Positions 4,933-11,283 of a stretch of 11,283 nucleotides of DNA are shown one piece after another. Made by a program: the position numbers and the translations under genes. The DNA is taken from positions 1-11,283 of the forward strand of contig JADING010000001.1 of NCBI GenBank assembly GCA_017694135.1, read 5' to 3'. The notes under the pieces were generated by a model, which ran no database searches, had not been told where the DNA came from, and saw nothing but the letters and a program-made list of their open reading frames with translations. The stretch comes from Candidatus Scatoplasma merdavium. GTDB lineage: Bacteria > Bacillota_I > Bacilli_A > RFN20 > CAG-288. Each line of letters starts with the position of its first letter. The first letter of the stretch is position 1.

Positions 4933-7643
4933 TGGATGATAACAATGCGTTGGAAAATACTATCGAAGAAAGAAAAGGCTTCTTTTCTAAAAAGGTCGCT
5001 ATTTTTCTTTACGGTCTGTTGTTAGTTTTACTAAGTGTCATTCCGTTTTTTAACTTGGATGGTTTATCCTCTTTTTTGCTTTATGTCTTCGCTTATTGCT
5101 TTGGCGTTTACACGTATCTGATTCTTGTTTTATTAGCTCTTCTTGGTTTGTATTTAATAGTTGCAAGAAAGCTTCCTAAACTCAAACTTAATTTTGCATA
5201 TTTGGGCTTTATATTTTTGATCTTATACGCTTGTATCGTTTCTTCTTACAAAATTCCTGGTTTGACTATTGCGGATTTCCCGCACATGTTTAACGACGCT
5301 GTTTCTTCCATTTCATCTAATTTGAAACTCAACTCTGTTCTAGATATCGGGGAACTTAGCGGCGGTTTCTTAGGCTATATGTTTGGATCGATTTTCGTTA
5401 CCGGTTTAGGTGAAATAGGCACGTTGATTTTCTGCATTTTGTTCTTGCTTATTGGATCGGTTTTAATTATTCGTCGTCCGATAATTGCTCTTTGTGTTTT
5501 TCTTCGTGACTTATCTAGCAAGAGAAAGGCTAAGAGGACTTCGAAAGAGGAAGTCATTCACGAAGAAACTATCCAGAGCAAGGTTGAAACTTCCGTTGAT
5601 ACTACCCCTTCACCAATCTTAAAAACCGGTGTTTTATTCTCTGATTCATCGAATCTTACAAGCGGGGTTAAAATTGAACAAGTTGAACCTAGTAAGACAA
5701 GAACTGGTCTTTTCCACTCGGAAGAGCAGGAGGAGTTTAAGATGTCTACTTCCGCTCCAGTTTCACCGTTTTTTAAAGAATATCAGCTTTCTAAAAACAG
5801 AATTGAAAACGATAAAGAGAAAGAAGAGTCTTTAAAGGTTAACGAAGAAAAAGCAGAGATGAAGAAAGAAGATGCTATTAACCTTGATAGAGCGATCTCT
5901 CCTTTCGCTTCTTCGACTCCTTTGATTCGTGAAGAGGACTCTAGAAAAGAAGAAACTGAAGAAAAAGAGAAAGAAAAAGAAACGATTGAAACAGAAGAAA
6001 AAGAAGAAGAGATTATACAAGAGGAAAAGCAAGAAGAAATTAAGCCTGAAGTTAAAGACATGTCCTTTGCTTCTAAGCAACCTTCGCCCTTGTCTTCTTC
6101 GACACTTCAAGCTTCCGATGAAGCTATTAGACCTACTAAGAAAGAAAAACCAAGCCCAGTAAATGCGGTTACGAAGCCTTTTGTCTTTAAAAAGTATCCT
6201 TTCCCGTCAATCAGTCTCTTAGATGATGTTAACGATTATGGGAAACTCGCTATTAATCAGCAGGCTGCTCAAGATAAAGTCGATGTCATTAATGGGGTGT
6301 TTTATAAACTGGGCATTGGAGCTCACGTTTACGATTACACTATCGGTCCTTCGGTTACGCGTTTTAACATTGATCGTGAACCTGGGGTAAAGATTTCTGA
6401 AATCACTAATCAAGATGTCCTCAGTGAATGTCAGGTAGATTTGTGCGGGGACATGTCTGTGCGTATTGAAGGTGTTGTCCAAGGTCAAAAATACGCTGGC
6501 ATTGAAGTTGGTAACCCTTCGCCTATGACCGTTTCTTTCAAAGAAGCTTTTGCTGAGGTTATGAAGTCTGATGACAAGCTCACTTTCCCGCTTGGTAAAA
6601 ACATTTCTAACAAGATTATTACCGCTTCGTTAAACGATATGCCGCACTTGCTTATTGCTGGTACGACTGGTTCTGGTAAGTCGGTGTTTGTTCACTCTAT
6701 TTTAATGAGTTTGATCATGCGCAATTATCCTGATGAACTTAAGCTCATCTTAATTGATCCAAAGAAGGTTGAGTTCGTTCACTATTTAAACATCCCGCAT
6801 CTTTATTGTCCGATTTCCGATAGTGTAGTTGACTCTGTTGCTATCTTAAAGAAACTTTGTGCGGAAATGGAAAGGCGATACACGATTCTTTCTCGTTACT
6901 CTTTAACTAAGCTTCAGTCTTATCACAAGCTTTGCAAAGAAAGACCTGAATTAGAAAATTTACCTTTCATTGTCTGCGTTATTGATGAGTTTGCCGATTT
7001 GATGGGGCAGGATCCTAAAAATGTTGAATCTTACACCCAGCGTTTAGCTCAAAAGGCGCGCGCTGCGGGTATATATTTAATTATCGCTACGCAGAGACCT
7101 ACAGTTAAAGTAATAACTGGTACTATTAAGTCTAATATTCCAGCCCGCGTGTCCTTGTATCTTCCTTCCGGTGTCGATTCTCGCACTATCCTCGATGAAA
7201 TAGGTGCGGAAACTTTATTGGGTCACGGTGACTTACTCGCGAGAATTCCAGCTTTAAAATCGATCGTCCGCTTGCAATCGGCTTTTGTTACCGATGAAGA
7301 TATGTCGAGGGTTGTTTCGTATTTAAAACAACAGTGTGCTCCGCAGTTTAATCCGGAATTTTTGAACTTTGAAACTTCAAATGAAGAAGGGGGAGAAGGT
7401 GGAGATGATTCAGCTCATCGTTCCTCGGGATTCGACGATGAACTATATCCTGATATAAAGCGTTTCGTTATTGAAAACCACGTGGCTTCAACCTCATTCT
7501 TACAGAGGAAGTTCAGTATTGGTTATTCCCGCGCTGCTTCTTTACTTGACGCATTGGAAGAAGATGGTGTCATTCGAACAGTCGGTGCTAACAATAGAAA
7601 AGAAGTCGTCGCTACTAGCGATGATGATATCGATATCGATTAG
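4923..7643 (+). CDS. ftsK: FtsK/SpoIIIE-family DNA translocase
   Basis: A 906-residue membrane-anchored motor that pumps double-stranded DNA through the closing division septum. Residues about 24-195 contain roughly four membrane helices. Residues about 196-420 are a hydrophilic linker, with an extreme Glu/Lys run at about 337-378. The alpha/beta motor follows (about 425-800): IGPSVTRFNI (474-483), Walker A GTTGSGKS (580-587), Walker B ending in VIDEF (686-690), and the conserved IATQRPTVKVITGTIKSNIP (721-740). A Gly/Asp-rich spacer leads to the C-terminal winged-helix gamma domain (about 838-897, with STSFLQRKFSIGYSRAASLL), which reads orienting sequences on DNA. The protein ends in an acidic tail. 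Every catalytic motif is intact. Length lies between Bacillus SpoIIIE (787) and E. coli FtsK (1329), mostly because of the linker. Start choice is TTG at 4923 or ATG at 4932. A 14-bp gap leads to the M16-like gene. A housekeeping division role is likelier than a sporulation-specific one, but the sequence cannot settle that. Confidence 0.96.
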   Translation: MFNMDDNNALENTIEERKGFFSKKVAIFLYGLLLVLLSVIPFFNLDGLSSFLLYVFAYCFGVYTYLILVLLALLGLYLIVARKLPKLKLNFAYLGFIFLILYACIVSSYKIPGLTIADFPHMFNDAVSSISSNLKLNSVLDIGELSGGFLGYMFGSIFVTGLGEIGTLIFCILFLLIGSVLIIRRPIIALCVFLRDLSSKRKAKRTSKEEVIHEETIQSKVETSVDTTPSPILKTGVLFSDSSNLTSGVKIEQVEPSKTRTGLFHSEEQEEFKMSTSAPVSPFFKEYQLSKNRIENDKEKEESLKVNEEKAEMKKEDAINLDRAISPFASSTPLIREEDSRKEETEEKEKEKETIETEEKEEEIIQEEKQEEIKPEVKDMSFASKQPSPLSSSTLQASDEAIRPTKKEKPSPVNAVTKPFVFKKYPFPSISLLDDVNDYGKLAINQQAAQDKVDVINGVFYKLGIGAHVYDYTIGPSVTRFNIDREPGVKISEITNQDVLSECQVDLCGDMSVRIEGVVQGQKYAGIEVGNPSPMTVSFKEAFAEVMKSDDKLTFPLGKNISNKIITASLNDMPHLLIAGTTGSGKSVFVHSILMSLIMRNYPDELKLILIDPKKVEFVHYLNIPHLYCPISDSVVDSVAILKKLCAEMERRYTILSRYSLTKLQSYHKLCKERPELENLPFIVCVIDEFADLMGQDPKNVESYTQRLAQKARAAGIYLIIATQRPTVKVITGTIKSNIPARVSLYLPSGVDSRTILDEIGAETLLGHGDLLARIPALKSIVRLQSAFVTDEDMSRVVSYLKQQCAPQFNPEFLNFETSNEEGGEGGDDSAHRSSGFDDELYPDIKRFVIENHVASTSFLQRKFSIGYSRAASLLDALEEDGVIRTVGANNRKEVVATSDDDIDID

Positions 7644-7657
7644 AAAGGAAATTAGAT

Positions 7658-8893
7658 ATGTTAAGTAAAATTAGATACGATCGCGTCGATAAATTGCTCT
7701 ATCAAGGTTCGTTAGAGAACGGAATGAACATGGTCATCGCTCCGATGATTAATTCCATTGATAAGGTCTATTTTGGATTAAATCTCTCTGTTGGAGGTTA
7801 CGCTAGAGAATACACTATTGATGGAAGCAAGATACCTGTTGGTACTATTGAAATCTTTGCAGAATGCTTAAAGAAGAACCATCCTGCTGAGGCTGAGCCT
7901 CTTTTCGACAACAAGTGCAAATTTGATATTGTCATTTATGAGTCTTACACTTCCTTTGAAGTTGAATGCCAAAAAGAAGATTTCTTCGTTTATTATTCTG
8001 CTTTGCTCTCTTTGCTTTCAGAGTTCAAAATGAAGAACGATGAAGTAGAAGCGGTGAAAGAGAAATACGTTAGAACCCTTTCTCCGATGTGCTCGGATGA
8101 TACTGTTAACATCCGTTCTTCTTTGTATGTTGCCGCTCCGATGAAACATTCAATCAGAGGAACAAAAGAAAGTTTGAAAGCCGTCCATTTGATAACTTTA
8201 AAGAAGTTTTATGAAGCGTTTATCCGTCCGGAGTATTTGACTGTTTTTGTCGTCGGGGGAGTCGATGTTGAAAAGACTTACAATATAGCAAACGCCTTGA
8301 AGTTCAAAAAGGTCAATGAAGCAAGAAACATCGATGTTAAACCTTACCGCGAAGATAGAAAAGCTATCGCTTCTTATAAAGAAAAGGGCAAAGAAGAAAA
8401 CCATCTTACCCTAGGTATTAAATTCCCGCGCCGCGAAGGTATGTTTAAAAAGTTTTCTAACGATGTTTTCTTGTATTACCTTTTGCTCAGTGATATTTTG
8501 TTCACTAAATCAAATTCAATCTTCGCTAGCAAGGTTACTAGCTATGTAACTATTGATAAAATCGCTTTGTACGAGGGAGCAGAAGAAGCTTATTTAGCGG
8601 TCAGCTTCCAAACTGGAGATAAAGAAAAACTCATTTCAGAAATTGAAGAGTATTTATCTTTAGATAAGCTTATTACTAGAAGAGACTTTTCAAAGGCTAA
8701 AAAGAGCTTGTTAGTTAAATACGCTAATATTTACAAACAGGATCCTAAAACGTATTACAGTTTGTTGCTTAACGCTTACGCTAACTCTTATGCTCACACC
8801 GCGTTGGTGCAAAACGCTTACAAGGTCCGTTACGGCAAGTTTGATAAGTTTTTAGATGAAGTTAAGACTTTTGCTCACGCTTATTTAGATTAA
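7658..8893 (+). CDS. ymfH: M16 (insulinase/pitrilysin-like) family protein, YmfH-like, predicted catalytically inactive
   Basis: A 411-residue protein with the M16 half-barrel order. The N-terminal domain has NGMNMVIAP (21-29) and LSVGGYAREY (43-52). A mid region has MKHSIRGTKESLKAVHLIT (162-180) then FIRPEYLTVFVVGGVD (188-203), matching the family pattern of a GT-E-S-I element followed by VGDVD. A divergent second domain follows. The zinc motif is gone. Where active YmfH-type proteins have HFLEH, this one has EIFAE (65-69). The downstream glutamate ligand also appears lost, since the aligned region is VKEKYVRTLSP (133-143). No HxxEH occurs anywhere in it. A structural or partner role is therefore likelier than proteolysis. 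AAAGGA at 7644-7649, eight bases before the ATG, supports the start. Its place after ftsK recalls the spoIIIE-ymfF-ymfH region of Bacillus subtilis. The YmfH rather than YmfF assignment rests on the N-terminal pattern and is moderately sure. Confidence 0.72.
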   Translation: MLSKIRYDRVDKLLYQGSLENGMNMVIAPMINSIDKVYFGLNLSVGGYAREYTIDGSKIPVGTIEIFAECLKKNHPAEAEPLFDNKCKFDIVIYESYTSFEVECQKEDFFVYYSALLSLLSEFKMKNDEVEAVKEKYVRTLSPMCSDDTVNIRSSLYVAAPMKHSIRGTKESLKAVHLITLKKFYEAFIRPEYLTVFVVGGVDVEKTYNIANALKFKKVNEARNIDVKPYREDRKAIASYKEKGKEENHLTLGIKFPRREGMFKKFSNDVFLYYLLLSDILFTKSNSIFASKVTSYVTIDKIALYEGAEEAYLAVSFQTGDKEKLISEIEEYLSLDKLITRRDFSKAKKSLLVKYANIYKQDPKTYYSLLLNAYANSYAHTALVQNAYKVRYGKFDKFLDEVKTFAHAYLD

Positions 8894-8899
8894 TAGTTT

Positions 8900-10069
8900 A
8901 TGAGAAGAAAAAGAGGTGGAAACAGCAACCAAAACAGGGATGAAAACTTTTTGATTGTCCCTTCTTCTTCCTATCGTAACCTGTTTTGTTCTCTGTGCCT
9001 TCTCGATGGAATAGATGTTTCTTTTGAATCTTTGCAGGCATACGCATATTGTTTAACTAACTCCTCCTTGGTCTTTCCTAACTTAGAAAAGAAAGAGAAA
9101 TTCTTTTTAAAAAAGAGCTGGAATAAGATTGAGTTTAAAGTTGTGCGTTACTTTTCCCATCTTTGTTTTATGACCGTTTTCACTTATTCTTACGAAAATG
9201 AAAAGGAAGTGAATCAGCAGAAACGCAGCGTCAAATTCGTTAAAAAAATTCAAAAGAAAGGATTGGTTAACAACCGCTCTTCTTTAGAGAACTACTTAAA
9301 AGATACAGAGAAGATTACTTCTCAATTAGAAAATTCGCGCCGGTTTAATTTAGAAAGGCTCATAAGGTTAAATTTCGCCTATGATTCTGAACTTGGGCGT
9401 CCTTTTTACGGAGATAGATCTAAGCTTAAAGACGTAAAAGACATCGATTTTTTAATTGTTCAAAAGTTTTTAAAAAAGAAACGTTTAGATTATTTAGATA
9501 TCTTTGTCGGTTATCCAGAGGCCAGCAATCTTTTGACTTTTAAAAAGGTATATAAGCCTGCCTCAAAGATCTTTTTTCACACCAATGAACTTAAGGTTAA
9601 TCCGCGTGTCAGAAAGCTCTCGCTCAATTGGAAGTTTGACGATTGCAACGTTTACAATTTTCAATATTCGAAGATCAATTCCGAGCTGTCTTTTTTAAAT
9701 AAGTTAGCTCTGTTTGAAACTGTCAAAGTTATCTTTGATCTTAAAGAGGAAGATTTGATTCTTTCTTATATAGATTCTTTTGTTTCTTTTGCTACCGCTG
9801 TTTCAGAAGAGGAAGTGTTTTCAAAATTGAATTCGGAAATTGAAGATAAGTTCTCTCTGGGTTTAGCGAAATTGAAAGACAGGCTTTTTAAGTTTGATTC
9901 AATTGAAGAGGAAGCGAAGTTCTATCTTTTGTTAAATGGATTAAATCTTTCTTTAGATAAGTCCAGATATATTAATTTGCTTGGTTCACTGACTTTGGAT
10001 AATATAAAAAAAGAAACGCTTAATTTAACATACTTAGGTTCTTTAAATCTCAAAGGAGACAAAAAATGA
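8900..10069 (+). CDS. Divergent protein, probable partner M16-like pseudopeptidase (YmfF-like)
   Basis: A 389-residue basic, soluble protein. I do not recognise it from strong motifs. The best clue is SELGRPFYGDRSKLKDVKDI (163-182) followed by YLDIFVGYP (198-206). This copies the M16 pattern of a 'P..G....l..i' element, then a helix, then a hydrophobic strand ending in VG. The N-terminal LLDGIDVSFESLQAYAYCL (34-52) would fit the usual 'll..gs..yps' helices of YmfF. No HxxEH or HxxxE zinc motif is present; the only histidines are at 87 and 227. Position supports the call: it lies 6 bp after the YmfH-like gene, where M16 genes commonly occur in pairs that form one chamber. The ATG has no Shine-Dalgarno sequence, so translation probably depends on reinitiation after the stop at 8891-8893, and the true start could lie slightly downstream. 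The stop overlaps the acpS start (ATGA). Confidence 0.6.
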   Translation: MRRKRGGNSNQNRDENFLIVPSSSYRNLFCSLCLLDGIDVSFESLQAYAYCLTNSSLVFPNLEKKEKFFLKKSWNKIEFKVVRYFSHLCFMTVFTYSYENEKEVNQQKRSVKFVKKIQKKGLVNNRSSLENYLKDTEKITSQLENSRRFNLERLIRLNFAYDSELGRPFYGDRSKLKDVKDIDFLIVQKFLKKKRLDYLDIFVGYPEASNLLTFKKVYKPASKIFFHTNELKVNPRVRKLSLNWKFDDCNVYNFQYSKINSELSFLNKLALFETVKVIFDLKEEDLILSYIDSFVSFATAVSEEEVFSKLNSEIEDKFSLGLAKLKDRLFKFDSIEEEAKFYLLLNGLNLSLDKSRYINLLGSLTLDNIKKETLNLTYLGSLNLKGDKK

Positions 10070-10383
10070 TTGGGGTGGATATTGTATCTTTGGAGAGATT
10101 AAAGTTATCCTATTTGAGTGTCGCGTCAAGGATTCTTTCTCTTAGAGAGCTAGAAGAACTTGCGCTTAGAACTAGCGAAAAAGAAAAAATTGAATACGTA
10201 GGAGGGAGATTTGCTAGCAAAGAGGCTTACATTAAGGCTAGCGGGAACAAATCTGCTTCTTACAAAGACATTGAAATATTAAATGACGAAAGTGGACGCC
10301 CCCATATTTACTATCAAGAAGAAGAGATTGGGGAAGTGTCTATCGCCCATGATGGATACGCTGTCAGCTTTGTTGAGATTTAG
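10066..10383 (+). CDS. acpS: Holo-[acyl-carrier-protein] synthase
   Basis: A 105-residue protein, slightly shorter than typical AcpS (about 120). It transfers 4'-phosphopantetheine from coenzyme A to the serine of acyl carrier protein, which switches on fatty-acid synthesis in the cytoplasm. The start MIGVDIVSLERL carries the Mg-binding Asp (D5). GGRFASKEAYIKA (46-58) is the central signature with the second metal ligand E53. YKDIEILNDESGRPHI (66-81) and VSIAHDGYAVSFVEI (91-105) match the remaining conserved blocks. All key residues are present, so it should be active. The start is well supported by AAAGGAG at 10052-10058, seven bases before the ATG. It overlaps the preceding gene by 4 bp and lies 12 bp before pulA. 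I see no metabolic link to the M16-like pair or to pullulanase; the cluster looks like shared transcription of housekeeping genes. Confidence 0.93.
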   Translation: MIGVDIVSLERLKLSYLSVASRILSLRELEELALRTSEKEKIEYVGGRFASKEAYIKASGNKSASYKDIEILNDESGRPHIYYQEEEIGEVSIAHDGYAVSFVEI

Positions 10384-10395
10384 AAAGGAAGTAAT

Positions 10396-11283
10396 ATGGC
10401 CAGTACTATTTACAACTTCGAGGCTTCGTTAAAGGATTTAAATACTATTGAAGCGGCGTGTAATAAGAATTACGATTCGCCTTCGATGCGCAATATGCGT
10501 TTGTATGAAGATGGGAAGTTTATCAACTTTCTCCGCTTTGTATCCCGCAGTGAATCAAAGTCGACTTACATTTATACTTTCGCTTTGACTTATTCTATTG
10601 TTCCTGGTAGACATTACGAACTGTCTGATGGGAGAGGAGAATCGACTCCGCTTGATATTTCTTTGTTGGCGAGTTTAAAAAAGTTTGAAGAGAAGTACAG
10701 ATACGATGGGGAACTAGGCGCTATATATTCTCCTGATTCAACAGTCTTTAGAGTTTTTTCGCCTTTAGCTAGCGAGATGCTTGTTAAATTAGTTTCACCG
10801 GATGGGGATATCACTTATCAAAATATGCATCGCTTAGAAAGCGGAGTTTACGAAAAGAAGGTCGAAGGGGATTTAGACGAATGGAAATACGTCTATATCG
10901 GAAGAGTAAACGGCAAATACGTTCAAGCTGTTGATCCTTACGCCAAGGGCTTAACGACTAATTCTCGTTACGGGTATGTTGTTAATTTAGCTAAGCTAGA
11001 AAAAATCGATCTCAATTTAGATAAGCTTCCTCCTTTAAAGAGCGCGTGCAACGCTGTTATTTATGAGCTCGATGTCCGCGATATGACTTCTTTAACCGGT
11101 TTAAAAGGTAAGGGAACTTACAATTTGTTGGCTAAAGAAGGCTTGAAAGACTCGAAAGGTAACGCGATTGGTTTAGACTATATTGCTAATTTAGGAGTAA
11201 GCCACGTTCAATTGTTACCAGTTTACGATTTTTCTACTATTCCTGAAGACTATCCGGAGTCTTCTTATAACTGGGGTTATGAT
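10396..11283 (+). CDS. pulA: Type I pullulanase (GH13 debranching enzyme), partial at the right edge
   Basis: An open frame of 296 codons runs off the window, so perhaps 60% of the gene is missing. AAAGGA at 10384-10389, six bases before the ATG, supports the start. There is no signal peptide, so the enzyme is cytoplasmic, like Bacillus subtilis AmyX. It hydrolyses alpha-1,6 branches in glycogen, pullulan-type or imported maltodextrins. Domains in order: an AmyX-type N-terminal domain (about 1-100); a CBM48-like beta-sandwich opening with YDGELGAIYSPDSTVFRVFSP (103-123, ending near 190); and the start of the GH13 barrel with VIYELDVRDM (221-230) and HVQLLPVYDF (270-279). The pullulanase signature YNWGYD (291-296) ends exactly at the edge. 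The catalytic Asp/Glu/Asp lie beyond the window, so activity cannot be judged. It appears to be part of the ftsK transcription unit. GlgX-type or other debranching enzymes are less likely because YNWGYD typifies type I pullulanases. Confidence 0.93.
   Translation, partial: MASTIYNFEASLKDLNTIEAACNKNYDSPSMRNMRLYEDGKFINFLRFVSRSESKSTYIYTFALTYSIVPGRHYELSDGRGESTPLDISLLASLKKFEEKYRYDGELGAIYSPDSTVFRVFSPLASEMLVKLVSPDGDITYQNMHRLESGVYEKKVEGDLDEWKYVYIGRVNGKYVQAVDPYAKGLTTNSRYGYVVNLAKLEKIDLNLDKLPPLKSACNAVIYELDVRDMTSLTGLKGKGTYNLLAKEGLKDSKGNAIGLDYIANLGVSHVQLLPVYDFSTIPEDYPESSYNWGYD

Noticed and set aside
5783..6162. Overlapping open frames on both strands in the FtsK linker
   Set aside because: The long GAA/AAA purine run leaves all frames open and yields Phe/Ser- or Lys/Arg-rich peptides. 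These are compositional artefacts of the E/K tract.
7384..7403. SpoIIIE/FtsK orienting-sequence-like GAGAAGGT inside ftsK
   Set aside because: One mismatch from the Bacillus SRS in a Gly/Glu-coding stretch. A single site says nothing without genome-wide strand bias.
7624..7641. Short GATATC/GATGAT microsatellite at the ftsK 3' end
   Set aside because: It encodes the acidic C-terminal tail and is too short to suggest phase variation or a recombination site.
9510..9522. DnaA-box-like sequence TTATCCAGA
   Set aside because: A single near-match inside a coding region, with no cluster of boxes and no AT-rich unwinding element.
10614..10814. Minus-strand open frame opposite pulA
   Set aside because: The plus-strand pullulanase domain is continuous and conserved across this stretch, and the reverse frame has no recognisable features.

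Overview
The window is AT-rich, densely packed bacterial DNA. All clear homologies are to low-GC Gram-positive (Bacilli/Mollicutes-like) families: an Acholeplasma-type diacylglycerol glucosyltransferase, RecX, YhaM, FtsK/SpoIIIE, the YmfF/YmfH peptidase-like pair, AcpS and an AmyX-type pullulanase. TGA terminates at least three genes (ends at 1961, 4851 and 10069) and TGG is used for Trp. The organism therefore uses the standard bacterial code, not the Mycoplasma/Spiroplasma UGA=Trp code. I infer a Bacilli lineage, perhaps one of the small-genome gut or environmental groups near the Mollicutes; genus cannot be told from this sequence.

Layout. (1) Bases 1-190 hold the 5' end of a minus-strand membrane protein that runs off the left edge. 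(2) A 70-bp AT-rich divergent spacer (191-260) separates it from a tightly coupled plus-strand cluster at 261-4851: lipid flippase-like membrane protein, diacylglycerol glucosyltransferase, recX and yhaM. These genes overlap by 4, 35 and 8 bp, so they are almost certainly one transcript. (3) A 71-bp spacer (4852-4922) is the only real internal intergenic gap. It carries two similar dyads (TTTTAC-N3-GTAAA type) and a leader hairpin that encloses the ftsK ribosome-binding site. (4) A second cluster runs from 4923 past the right edge: ftsK, two divergent M16-peptidase-like genes, acpS and pulA. Its gaps are only 14, 6 and 12 bp, plus a 4-bp overlap between the second M16-like gene and acpS.

How the genes fit together. 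The first two genes suggest synthesis of a glucosyl-diacylglycerol membrane lipid and its movement across the membrane. recX (control of RecA) and yhaM (3'-5' exonuclease) are nucleic-acid housekeeping genes coupled to them. In the second cluster ftsK (chromosome translocation at division) is followed by the M16-like pair, an arrangement that recalls the spoIIIE-ymfF-ymfH neighbourhood of Bacillus subtilis. Here both pair members appear to lack the zinc motif HxxEH. AcpS (activation of acyl carrier protein) and a cytoplasmic type I pullulanase (glycogen/maltodextrin debranching) follow.

There is no RNA gene, CRISPR array, transposon or phage element in the window, and no obvious undescribed multi-gene system. 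The points most worth a second look are the ftsK control region, the apparently doubly inactive M16 pair, and the long charged C-terminal tail on the flippase-like protein.
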